Origin: Ruminococcus flavefaciens
Lineage (GTDB): Bacteria > Bacillota > Clostridia > Oscillospirales > Ruminococcaceae
Assembly: GCF_900116855.1 (NCBI RefSeq)
Contig: NZ_UETD01000010.1
Span: forward strand, 124,001 to 188,000
DNA: 64,000 nt
Reading direction: 5' to 3'
Shown: positions 53,801-61,122 of the stretch, piece after piece
Layout: the number at the start of each line of letters is the position of its first letter
Position numbering within the stretch: the stretch's first letter is position 1
Program-made: the position numbers and the translations under genes
The notes under the pieces: generated by a model
Seen by the model: the letters and a program-made list of their open reading frames with translations, nothing else
Told to the model about the DNA's origin: nothing
Database searches by the model: none

Positions 53801-54181
53801 ACCGAGTATGCTGACAAAAAGGCACAGGTGGGACTTGACCTTGACGTCATCGACCATTACAACGGCTCCGAGAGAAGCGTAAAGACGCTGTCGGGCGGCG
53901 AGTCCTTCAAGGCTTCGCTGGCACTGGCACTGGGACTTTCCGACGAGATACAGTGCTCGGCGGGAGGCATACAGCTTGATACGATGTTCGTGGACGAGGG
54001 CTTCGGCTCACTTGATGAAAACTCCATAGAACAGGCAATAAGAGCGCTTTCGGGACTTTCCGACGGCAGCCGCCTTGTGGGCATCATCTCCCATGTACAG
54101 GCATTGAAGCAGCGCATAGATAAGCAGATAGTTGTCACCAAGGATAAAAACGGCGGCAGCAGTGCTCTGCTCATAGTATGA
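50888..54181 (+). CDS. sbcC: ATPase subunit SbcC (Rad50-like)
   Basis: 1097 residues from the ATG at 50888, which overlaps the sbcD stop. Walker A GDTGAGKTTIFDAITYALYG near residue 38; two long coiled coils (about 200-530 and 580-960); zinc hook Cys550/Cys553 in CPVCGSREHP between them; ABC signature TLSGGESFKASLALALGLS and Walker B LDTMFVDEGFGSLDENS near the C-terminus. Together with SbcD it forms the clamp-like complex on DNA. The coding DNA just after the zinc hook contains two strong palindromes (see the separate entry). Confidence 0.97.
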   Translation: MRPIKLEISGFGPYSGKTVLDLDALGSSGLYLITGDTGAGKTTIFDAITYALYGSASGDNRADDSLLRSKYSALDTPTYVELTFDYAGKRYKISRNPAYTRQAKRGGGVATQPANAEFTYPDGRQLSGKRDVDAAVAELIGLTEKQFKQIAMIAQGDFMKLITEDTVQRREILRHIFRTDNYRILQERLKSECSSLRTLCDSRREGIRQYVGGIVCGEEDEYAEETERVKAELPPVEYVEELINRLLSRDRARAEVCSRESEENDRKLEEVSARIAKAEEKAKAVAERDKTAKELERTRQNRQELEAALESERSRQPKLKELGSEIAMIKAEMPEYGKISRLNEALMKERQTVYEKRSELEKCAADKESCDKKLSELKAELSQLSESSGSAAKLEAERTELERRRGELDKLSRQVTDWENSTEKLKEAAAELKNKQSEHDGLLKQSEVLKTRLGELKLRREELGNAGAEREKLLRLAENTDNRVSELKKLSADLSDLEKRHDKHRKAAGRYSEAADSAAAAAERYEHEYRLFLDDQAGVLAAGLAEGSPCPVCGSREHPAPAKRGGAAPSEAELDAMKAELDSRRAAASALSAEASALKASAEELEKNIGGRLSELLSCEAAEGAARCKEELDSLSLRRGDLEKQLTEAGERIAEHGRVSAELASKEKQLGGIMEAVADTDRRIAELRSARDTAEGSSEQLRSAAEKSAAAMIGECPFDEIRGRIVAENLNIKARLADNAEKLRLEEKREQRRTEIEKLIPETEEKLKSVTETASKLSEERTAAVTRADSVSAQLEELRGKLRFDNGEKAQLRCEAAEKESAEIRTAYEAAVRALSDAEKVCAAQEGRLKQLTEQADALGDLDMAAETAERTRLTAEKSRCAQQLRTLHTRVTVNETALENIKNGSEELTELEQRYKWLKNLSDTANGKLSDQSKFMLETYIQTAYFDRIIARANQRLRVMSDGQYTLKRRTEYADKKAQVGLDLDVIDHYNGSERSVKTLSGGESFKASLALALGLSDEIQCSAGGIQLDTMFVDEGFGSLDENSIEQAIRALSGLSDGSRLVGIISHVQALKQRIDKQIVVTKDKNGGSSALLIV
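52549..52596. repeat. Two adjacent palindromes inside sbcC
   Basis: TTCGCGGGAGC/GCTCCCGCGAA (52549-52559 and 52565-52575, 5-base loop) and GAGGGGGC/GCCCCCTC (52578-52585 and 52589-52596, GCA loop). They code for SREHPAPAKRGGAAPS right at the zinc hook and look unlike the rest of the gene in composition. Confidence 0.75.
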
Positions 54182-54432
54182 AATTATCCGCAGTTCGTCA
54201 GGAACTGCGGATTTTTTGCTTTGTGCATTTTGTCTAAATCGAACCCATCTGGCAAGCGGAAAATCCGCATTTGCAGACCATATAAATCAGTTATCCTGTT
54301 ATTTTTCACAAATTTCGGAGCTGAACGGCTCAGTTTATTGATTTTTCGTCGATGAAATGCTATAATTATGGTATTGAATTCATTTTCCGTAAGAAACAAT
54401 ATCCAGATAAATACTGTTGGAGTGATAACAAA

Positions 54433-56595
54433 ATGAAAATGACAAGGTGTCCCGAAAAGCATCTTTATGATGCTGATACATATAAGACTTGTCCTTACTG
54501 TTCGGGGGAACTCAAAGAGGGTACCGTGCAGGGCAAAGCGCCGAGGAAGGGCAAGGTAGTAAAGGTAAGAGCCGTGAAGGCTCGCCGCAGCTCCGATGTC
54601 GAGGAGAAGAAGCCTGTTGAGGCACAGGCAGCTTCCAAGGACGAGGAGAAGAAGCCCGTCGAGGCAAAGACTGCTCCCAAGGCAGAGGAGAAGAAGCCTG
54701 TCGAGGCAAAGACTGCTCCCAAGGCAGAGGAGAAGAAGCCTGCTGAGGCAAAGACTGCTCCCAAGGCAGAGGAGAAGAAGCCCGTCGAGGCACAGGCAGC
54801 TCCCAAGGCAGAGGAGAAGAAGCCCGTCGAGGCACAGGCAGCTCCCAAGGCAGAGGAGAAGAAGCCTGTTGAGGCAAAGACTGCTCCCAAGGCAGAGGAA
54901 AAGAAGCCCGTCGAGGCACAGGCAGCTCCCAAGGCAGAGGAGAAGAAGCCCGTCGAGGCACAGGCAGCTTCCAAGGACGAGGAGAAGAAGCCTGTTGAGG
55001 CAAAGACAGCTCCCAAGGCAGAGGAAAAGAAACCTGTTGAGGCAAAGGCAGCTCCCAAGGCAGAGGAGAAAAAGCCCGTCGAGGCACAGGCTGCACCCAA
55101 GGCAGAGGAAAAAAAGCCTGCCGACAAAAAGGACAAAAAGCCCGTGCGTACTGACGACGGCGCAGAGATAGCAATGGAGATACTCGATTCTATCCCCAAG
55201 TCCGAAAAGGCAGAATTCAAGGCTGACCGCAGGGACGATATATTCAGCGGCAGAAAAAAGACCGACACTACTCCTGCTCCCGTGAAGCTCGATAAGCTGG
55301 GCGAAAAGAAGGCGGAGGACAAGAAGGCTCCTGAGAAGGCACAGGGCGGAAAGAACGACAAGGTGCGTCTTGAGGAGGAGATAGTGGTCAAGTCTGCCGA
55401 GGAGGGCAAGCCCGAGAAAAAGGCTGAAGCTCCCAAGGCGGTGGAGAAGACTCCCGAGTCCCATAAGGCTGAGGAAAAGAAGCCCGAGGCTCCCAAGGCT
55501 GAGAAGGCTGAGGAAAAGAAGCCCGAGGCTCCAAAGACTGAAAAGCCCGAGGAGAAGAAGCCCGAGGCTCCCAAGGCTGAGAAGGCTGAGGAGAAGAAGC
55601 CCGAGGCTCCAAAGGCCGAAAAGGCTGAGGAGAAGAAGCCCGAGACTCCCAAGGCTGAAAAGTCCGAGGAAAGGAAGCCCGAGACTCCAAAGCTTGACGA
55701 GCCCGACAACTACGATAAATACGGCGACCTCGTAAACGACGAGAATATCGAGATCGACGATGAAAATAACATGGCTATCGACAAGAACGGAACCCTTGTG
55801 AAGTATGTGGGGACCACCGAGTCCATTGTCATTCCCGAAAAGGTAAAGGTGATAGGTAAGTACGCATTCCGCGGAAACGAGACCGTCAAGAAGGTCGTCA
55901 TCTCCGACAGTGTGCGTATCATAGATAAATTCGCATTCTGCCACTGCTTTAATCTTCAGGAGGTCGTTTTCTCCAAGAACCTTGAAGCCATCGGCGAGAA
56001 CGCTTTTCTGAAGTGCCTGCGTCTGAAAGAGGTAAACTTCCCCGAGTCCGTAAAGAGAATAGGAAAGGGAGCCTTCGGACGCTGCAACAGCCTTGAGAAC
56101 GTAGTTCTGCCTGCGTATCTCCAGAGGATCAGCGATCTGATGTTTTTCTCCTGCAAGAAGCTGAGAAGGATCGTCATTTCGGGCTCTGTTGAGGCTATCG
56201 GCAATGCCGCATTCTCCGAGTGTTACAGCCTGAAGAAGATCATCATTTCAAATTCTGTTGCAGTCATCGGCGAAAGTGCCTTCTCATGGTGCAGATCGCT
56301 GGAGAAGATCACCATACCCAATACCGTCAAGAGTATCGGCAACTGGGCGTTCTACGGCTGCCAGAACCTTACAGATCTGCGTATAAGCATGAACACAAAG
56401 GATATCAAGGAGGACGCTTTCTGCGGCTGTGAGACACTTTATAACATCAACATCATCGAGTTTGATGACGAGAATATCCCTCTCGACAGCATAAAGAAAG
56501 GCCACAAGCAGACTATAAGGATACTGAAACAGATAAACCGCAAAAAAGCCGAGCGCTACGCAAGAGAGCACGGCTTCAGTACACTGTTCATATAA
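54433..56595 (+). CDS. Zinc-ribbon protein with long Lys/Glu/Pro repeats and a BspA-type LRR domain
   Basis: 720 residues from the ATG at 54433 (GGAG upstream). The N-terminus is a zinc ribbon, C6-x3-H-x9-C20-x2-C23 (CPEKHLYDADTYKTCPYC), of the kind seen on FHA-type signalling proteins of Clostridia. Residues about 57-224 are twelve 14-residue repeats of EEKKPVEAKTAPKA type. A second repeat zone (EEKKPEAPKAEKA) lies at about 345-415. The C-terminal part (about 455-690) is a BspA-type leucine-rich repeat (LRR_5) array, with units such as VIPEKVKVIGKYAFRGNETV. There is no signal peptide, so it is cytosolic despite the LRR type usually seen on secreted proteins. Function unknown. Confidence 0.85.
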   Translation: MKMTRCPEKHLYDADTYKTCPYCSGELKEGTVQGKAPRKGKVVKVRAVKARRSSDVEEKKPVEAQAASKDEEKKPVEAKTAPKAEEKKPVEAKTAPKAEEKKPAEAKTAPKAEEKKPVEAQAAPKAEEKKPVEAQAAPKAEEKKPVEAKTAPKAEEKKPVEAQAAPKAEEKKPVEAQAASKDEEKKPVEAKTAPKAEEKKPVEAKAAPKAEEKKPVEAQAAPKAEEKKPADKKDKKPVRTDDGAEIAMEILDSIPKSEKAEFKADRRDDIFSGRKKTDTTPAPVKLDKLGEKKAEDKKAPEKAQGGKNDKVRLEEEIVVKSAEEGKPEKKAEAPKAVEKTPESHKAEEKKPEAPKAEKAEEKKPEAPKTEKPEEKKPEAPKAEKAEEKKPEAPKAEKAEEKKPETPKAEKSEERKPETPKLDEPDNYDKYGDLVNDENIEIDDENNMAIDKNGTLVKYVGTTESIVIPEKVKVIGKYAFRGNETVKKVVISDSVRIIDKFAFCHCFNLQEVVFSKNLEAIGENAFLKCLRLKEVNFPESVKRIGKGAFGRCNSLENVVLPAYLQRISDLMFFSCKKLRRIVISGSVEAIGNAAFSECYSLKKIIISNSVAVIGESAFSWCRSLEKITIPNTVKSIGNWAFYGCQNLTDLRISMNTKDIKEDAFCGCETLYNINIIEFDDENIPLDSIKKGHKQTIRILKQINRKKAERYAREHGFSTLFI
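54601..55104 (+). repeat. Twelve in-frame 42-bp tandem repeats
   Basis: Twelve units of 42 bases encoding EEKKPVEAKTAPKA and variants (Q for K, ASKD for APKA, one PAEA). Near-identity between units indicates recent expansion by slippage or unequal recombination. Confidence 0.9.
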
Positions 56596-56599
56596 CGAC

Positions 56600-56724
56600 A
56601 AAAACGGGAGCTTTTAGGCTGCTCCCCTTAACGGAAAAAGCGGGCTACCGAGCCGTAAACTTACGGCTCATATTTAGTAACCTGCGAATCCGCCAGAGGG
56701 GGCTCCCCTTAAGCTCCCGTTTTT
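56600..56724. terminator. Large inverted-repeat structure between converging genes
   Basis: Outer arms AAAAACGGGAGCTT (56600-56613) and AAGCTCCCGTTTTT (56711-56724) are perfectly inverted and end in T-tracts on both strands, so it is a bidirectional terminator. About 97 bases lie between them and contain a perfect GAGCCGTAA/TTACGGCTC hairpin (56650-56669, AC loop region), flanked by GGCTAC/GTAACC pairing and two GCTCCCCTTAA copies. This is more structure than a simple terminator needs. Confidence 0.7.
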
Positions 56725-56755
56725 CTATCTGAAGAAGGATATGAAATGAACTTTT

Positions 56756-58183
56756 TTACATTCCGCTGTCGCTGTAGTTACGACCGCCTCTGCCGCCGTG
56801 ACCGCCGAAGCCGCCCTCAGGAGGAGTGAAGTCGCCCTCAGGGGGAGTGAAGTCGCCGTCGGGAGGAGTAAGTCCGCCCTCACCGCCAAATTCGCCGCCG
56901 AAGTCTCCGCGTCCACCGCCAAATCCGCCACCGTGACCGCCCATCATGGACTGGGGTATCTCGGACACCTCTGTGCCGTTGATGATGATAGTGCCGCCGT
57001 TGAACTCAGCTGTGCGGTCGTAGTCGAAGGATGACATCTGAGCGGTGATGTTGAGGGTGCCGCCGTTCACATAGATGCTGCCGTTAGCGTCAACAGCGTC
57101 AGTGTCGCCCTGACCCATAGTGATGGTGATATTGCCGCTGTTGAACTCTGCAACGATATCGCAGGCTGTGCTCTTGCTTGTGGCATTTATGCCGTCATCG
57201 GAAGCGTCAATGGTGATATCTCCGCCGTTTATCTGAACGTAAGTAGCCTCAATGCCCTCGGCAGAGGTTATATCGAAGGTGCCGCCGTCTATCTGTACAT
57301 AGGTAGTTCCCTGTATGCCGTCGCTTACGGAGGTTATATCAAAGCTGCCGTCAGCGATGTAGATGCAGCCGAGGGTGTCGTCCTCATCGTTTTCGCAGTG
57401 GAAGCCGTCCTTGTTGGTGTTTATGGTGAAGCTTCCGCCGCAGATAGCGATGGAGTCGTTAGCTTCAACAGCGTCTGCCGCAGCAGTAATATTATATGTG
57501 CCGCCCGTGAACTTCAGGTCGTCCTTGCAGGAGATACCGTTGTCATAAGCGGAGTATACGGACAGAGTTCCCGTACCGTTGAACACAAGGTCGTCCTTTG
57601 AGAAGATAACAGCGTCGGTATTTGTATCGCCGTCGGCTGTGAATTCCTCGCTGACAGAGAGAATACTCTCGCTGTCGGTGGTAGTCACGAAGACCTTATC
57701 TGCGGAAACCACATATATAGCGGGGAAGTCCTCGTTCTCTATCTTTACGCCGTCCAGCACCAGCTGTACCTTTGCTGTATTGTCGGTGTCTACCTTTATA
57801 GTGCAGTTCTTGGCGCTGCCGCTGATGAGGTAGATGCCCTCCTCGGTGATATCGAGGGTCTTGCCGTCGGCAACAGTCAGGGACTTAGCCCCTGACAGGT
57901 CGGCAGTCTGTTCAAGGTCGCGGTCTGTAAACATATCTGTCGTGTCGATAACGCCGCCCGAATTTGTGCTGTATGAAGTTTTTGAAGCCTTTTCGGAAGT
58001 CGTTTCCGTATCGGTCTTATCAGCCTTTGATGAGAGCTCCTCGGCTTCTCTTGTAACCTTGAAGCTGCTCTCCGAGTCGGAGCTGTCTTTTTTGTTGTTA
58101 TCGCCGCAGCCTGTGAATGCACTGAGAGCCATTATAAGCACTGCAAGACCAGCTATTGTTCTTTTCCAAGTGTTTTTCATCAT
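56756..58183 (-). CDS. Carbohydrate-binding (Cthe_2159-like) beta-helix lipoprotein
   Basis: 475 residues from the ATG at 58183 (AAAGGGTG upstream). Lipoprotein signal with LSAFTGC (Cys26), an acidic Ser/Thr-rich linker (27-100), then a right-handed beta-helix made of short turns such as GGTYNITAAADAVEANDSIAI, GGSFTINTNKDGFHCEND and GGDITIDASDDGINATSK. This matches the carbohydrate-binding domain family PF14262 known from Cthe_2159, a cellulose/polygalacturonate-binding protein. The tail (about 415-475) is Gly-rich with PPDGDFTPPEGDFTPPEGGF repeats. Probably holds plant polysaccharide at the cell surface; no dockerin is present. Confidence 0.87.
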   Translation of the reverse strand: MMKNTWKRTIAGLAVLIMALSAFTGCGDNNKKDSSDSESSFKVTREAEELSSKADKTDTETTSEKASKTSYSTNSGGVIDTTDMFTDRDLEQTADLSGAKSLTVADGKTLDITEEGIYLISGSAKNCTIKVDTDNTAKVQLVLDGVKIENEDFPAIYVVSADKVFVTTTDSESILSVSEEFTADGDTNTDAVIFSKDDLVFNGTGTLSVYSAYDNGISCKDDLKFTGGTYNITAAADAVEANDSIAICGGSFTINTNKDGFHCENDEDDTLGCIYIADGSFDITSVSDGIQGTTYVQIDGGTFDITSAEGIEATYVQINGGDITIDASDDGINATSKSTACDIVAEFNSGNITITMGQGDTDAVDANGSIYVNGGTLNITAQMSSFDYDRTAEFNGGTIIINGTEVSEIPQSMMGGHGGGFGGGRGDFGGEFGGEGGLTPPDGDFTPPEGDFTPPEGGFGGHGGRGGRNYSDSGM

Positions 58184-58380
58184 AATTACGCACCCTTTCG
58201 TATTTATTTGGGAGTGTTTTGTTTCTATGGTTATAATATACACCCCTTTTTTGTGAAACATCGTATTGAAATGTGAAATCGCTCGGAAAGATTTGTGTTG
58301 GCGTACAAAGAAATGTGGATAAATCGGCATGAAAAATGAAAGCCCTGTGAAAAAACGTGAAATTTTTCTCACCTTACCAC

Positions 58381-58409
58381 TTGACATATTCCTGCAAAAG
58401 TGTTATAAT
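58381..58409 (+). promoter_or_regulatory. Promoter of the asnS operon
   Basis: TTGACA (58381-58386), 17-bp spacer, TATAAT (58404-58409). Confidence 0.88.
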
Positions 58410-58415
58410 ACAAAA

Positions 58416-58870
58416 AACTAAATGCGAAGACGGAGACAAGTAGCGCAGAATATCGTTCCCAGAGAGTGCGGGGCAGGTGAGAGCCGCATATCAGAGTCTG
58501 TGTGAATAACACTCCCGAGCATCAAACCCAAAGGGTGCTGAGTTCAGCGGCTTGCCGTAAGGCGGCGTCAGTGGCTGTTTGTGAAAGCAGTTCGGGCGGA
58601 CAGCGCAGTTCAGGAGGACAGTGCAGTTCATGAGGACAGCGCAGTGCGGTTCGGGCAGACAGCGTGGCTGTGACAGGGACGGCAGGTTTTTGACGGGGCG
58701 GCGCGTTTGTGATAAGCGCTGTGAGTTCCTGTTTTTCAATGCACTTCGAGTAGGGGCGACGTATTCCGCACGTTACAGCGGCTCAAAAGTGATCGCTTTT
58801 GCGGTAATTCAGGTGGCACCACGGGTATTATGCCCCGTCCTGTAGTTTCAGGACGGGGCTTTTTGTATTT
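58416..58870 (+). promoter_or_regulatory. T-box riboswitch, asparagine specifier (AAC)
   Basis: The leader has the T-box architecture. Stem I runs from about 58425, with the specifier loop GAATAACACTCCCGAG holding AAC (Asn codon) at 58508-58510. The conserved T-box sequence AGGTGGCACCACGG is at 58811-58824. A terminator follows: GCCCCGTCCTG/CAGGACGGGGC (58832-58842, 58849-58859) plus TTTTT. Uncharged tRNA-Asn should favour antitermination and raise asnS and asnA expression. The span between specifier and T-box is about 300 bases, longer than usual because of a repeat insertion. Confidence 0.93.
58587..58663 (+). repeat. 18-bp tandem repeats inside the T-box leader
   Basis: Three consecutive 18-base units (58587-58604, 58605-58622, 58623-58640) of the type GCAGTTCGGGCGGACAGC, followed by a longer fourth (58641-58663) with five extra bases. 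They lie between stem I and the antiterminator. Confidence 0.85.
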
Positions 58871-58914
58871 TTGCTCGTCCTGCATGATACATTAATATGA
58901 AAGGTATGGTCATT

Positions 58915-60285
58915 ATGAAACACATCGATGTCAAGGAGATAATCTCCGCAAAGGAATATGTAGGCAAGCAGGTAACTGTATGCGGCTGGGTACGCACCTC
59001 ACGCAACTCCAAGAGCGTAGCATTCGTAGAGCTCAACGACGGTACATCACTGAAGAACGTGCAGGTAGTCGTTGAAAAAGGCGAGGGCGACTACAAGGAG
59101 CCCAGAGTAGGCATGGCTCTCAAGGTAACAGGTACAGCCGTAGAGGGCAGAAACAACACAGTTGAGATAAACGCAGTTCCCGAGGGAATAACCGTACTGG
59201 GCGATGCTCCCACAGACTATCCCCTCCAGAAGAAGGGACATACTCTTGAATTTCTCCGCACCATACCTCACCTCAGAGGCAGAACGAACACATTCAACGC
59301 AGTATGGCGTGTACGTTCCGTACTGGCAGCTGCTATCCATGAATACTTCCAGAGCAATAACTATATATATGTAAACACTCCCCTTATCACAGGCAGCGAC
59401 TGTGAGGGCGCAGGCGAGATGTTTCAGGTAACGACCATCGGTTACAGCAACGATTACAAGAGCGAGGAAGAATACTACGCAAACGATTTCTTCGGCAAGC
59501 GCGCAGGTCTTTCCGTATCGGGACAGCTTGAGGGTGAAATGGCTGCCACAGCGATGGGCAAGATCTATACCTTCGGTCCCTCATTCCGTGCAGAGAACTC
59601 CAACACTCCCAAGCACCTTGCAGAATTCTGGCACGTTGAGCCTGAGATAGCTTTCGCAGAGCTTGACGATGTTATCGAGATAGCTGAGGATATGCTCAAG
59701 CACGTTATCCGCACACTTCTTGACAAGTGCCCCGACGAGATCGCATTCTTCGACGCTCATTTTGAAAAGGGACTCCGCGCAAGACTTGAGGAGCTCATCT
59801 CCCACGACTTCGGCAGAGTAACATATACAGAGGCTATCGAGCTTCTGAAGAACTCGGGCGAGAACTTTGTATATCCCGTAGAATGGGGCTGCGACCTCCA
59901 GACCGAGCACGAGAGATACCTCTCCGAGAAGGTGTTCAAGAAGGCTGTATTCGTAACAGACTATCCCAAGGAGATAAAGTCCTTCTACATGAAGCTCAAT
60001 CCCGACGGCAAGACAGTTGCTGCGGTAGACCTTCTTGTGCCCGGTGTCGGCGAGATCATCGGCGGCAGCGAGCGTGAGGCTGACTACGACAAGCTCATCG
60101 AGGCAATGAACAAGAGAAACATGAACCTTGATCTGTACAGCGACTACCTCGACCTCCGCAAGTTCGGTACAGTTCCTCACGGCGGCTTCGGTCTGGGCTT
60201 TGAGAGACTCATCATGTATACAACAGGCATGGCAAACATCCGTGACGTTATCCTCTTCCCCAGAACAGTAGGTTCAATAAGATAA
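58915..60285 (+). CDS. asnS: Asparaginyl-tRNA synthetase
   Basis: 456 residues from the ATG at 58915 (AAAGG upstream). Class IIb synthetase: N-terminal OB anticodon-binding domain (VTVCGWVRTSRNSKSVAFVELNDG), motif 2 region FGPSFRAENSNTPKHLAEFWHVEPE, and motif 3 GGFGLGFERL near the C-terminus. NFVYPVEWGCDLQTEHERYL and YMKLNPDGKTVAAVDLLVPG are typical of AsnRS rather than AspRS. Directly downstream of the T-box. Confidence 0.97.
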   Translation: MKHIDVKEIISAKEYVGKQVTVCGWVRTSRNSKSVAFVELNDGTSLKNVQVVVEKGEGDYKEPRVGMALKVTGTAVEGRNNTVEINAVPEGITVLGDAPTDYPLQKKGHTLEFLRTIPHLRGRTNTFNAVWRVRSVLAAAIHEYFQSNNYIYVNTPLITGSDCEGAGEMFQVTTIGYSNDYKSEEEYYANDFFGKRAGLSVSGQLEGEMAATAMGKIYTFGPSFRAENSNTPKHLAEFWHVEPEIAFAELDDVIEIAEDMLKHVIRTLLDKCPDEIAFFDAHFEKGLRARLEELISHDFGRVTYTEAIELLKNSGENFVYPVEWGCDLQTEHERYLSEKVFKKAVFVTDYPKEIKSFYMKLNPDGKTVAAVDLLVPGVGEIIGGSEREADYDKLIEAMNKRNMNLDLYSDYLDLRKFGTVPHGGFGLGFERLIMYTTGMANIRDVILFPRTVGSIR

Positions 60286-60313
60286 CAATATAAACAGCAG
60301 CAAGGAAAATGAT

Positions 60314-61054
60314 ATGAAAAAAGCAATATTCACAGCAGTCATCGCTTCACTTGTACTTACAGCAGGCTGCGGACAGTCCGCCTCACCTGCGAAAAAGAAC
60401 AAAGACAAGGCAGAGTCTGTCACAGAAAAGATAACAGATGCAAAAACGACCTCCGAAGACGTTTTATCGGAATACGGACTCACCGATGACGATGAGGACG
60501 AATATGATGATGAGTCCTACGATGATGATGACGAGGACTCCTACGATGATGAGGAGAACGATGCCGAGTATCAGTTTGATACAGGATATGTGTCCGCGGA
60601 AAGAACAATGGAGATCGATGACAAGAAGAGAAGCATCGCCCCTGACGCAGACGGCTTCATTATAGAGGACGGTATAATGTACGACTATGTAGGCAAGGAG
60701 CACGATGTAGTCATCCCCGACAGCGTCACAGAGATCGCGGAAATGGCTTGCTGGAGCAACGATGATATCGAGACATTGTATATCCCGTCCTCGGTAAAGA
60801 TCATAAGACAGTGCGCATTCTGGAGCTGTGCTTCCCTGAAGTCGGTTCGTGCAGAGGAAGGTCTTGAAGCCATTGCAGGCAGCACATTCTGGAGCTGCGC
60901 AGCGCTTGAGGACGCCTTTCTTCCACAGAGCCTAAATAAAATGGGCGACTCTGTATTCTGGGCGATAGACGGGATCACTATACACGCTCCCAACGGCTCA
61001 TACGCGAAAAAGTACGCATCAGAGGCGGGCATTAAATGCGATAACGATTATTAA
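60314..61054 (+). CDS. Lipoprotein with acidic stalk and BspA-type LRRs
   Basis: 246 residues. Lipobox LTAGC (Cys19). A Lys-rich then extremely Asp/Glu-rich stalk (about 55-85, DDDEDEYDDESYDDDDED) leads to an LRR_5/BspA domain (about 110-245): VIPDSVTEIAEMACWSNDDI, LYIPSSVKIIRQCAFWSCAS, GLEAIAGSTFWSCAALEDAF. It lies between asnS (29 bases upstream) and asnA (69 bases downstream) on the same strand, so it appears to be expressed from the T-box operon. The link to asparagine is not obvious; it may be a passenger gene. Confidence 0.8.
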   Translation: MKKAIFTAVIASLVLTAGCGQSASPAKKNKDKAESVTEKITDAKTTSEDVLSEYGLTDDDEDEYDDESYDDDDEDSYDDEENDAEYQFDTGYVSAERTMEIDDKKRSIAPDADGFIIEDGIMYDYVGKEHDVVIPDSVTEIAEMACWSNDDIETLYIPSSVKIIRQCAFWSCASLKSVRAEEGLEAIAGSTFWSCAALEDAFLPQSLNKMGDSVFWAIDGITIHAPNGSYAKKYASEAGIKCDNDY

Positions 61055-61122
61055 AGTACAGCACGGCAGTCGTCAATGGCGCCGATTGCCGTTAAAATAT
61101 CAAGAAAAGGAAAGTGATTATT

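Noticed and set aside
54184-55944. A 586-codon open frame antisense to the zinc-ribbon/LRR gene
   Set aside because: It is the mirror of the GAG/AAG/GCC-rich repeats, giving an endless Leu/Ser/Gly pattern with no stops by codon bias. The plus-strand protein has real domains at both ends and the antisense one has none.
58587-58663. CRISPR-like repeats in the asnS leader
   Set aside because: The units are adjacent without spacers and vary in sequence; they lie inside a T-box leader and no cas gene is near.
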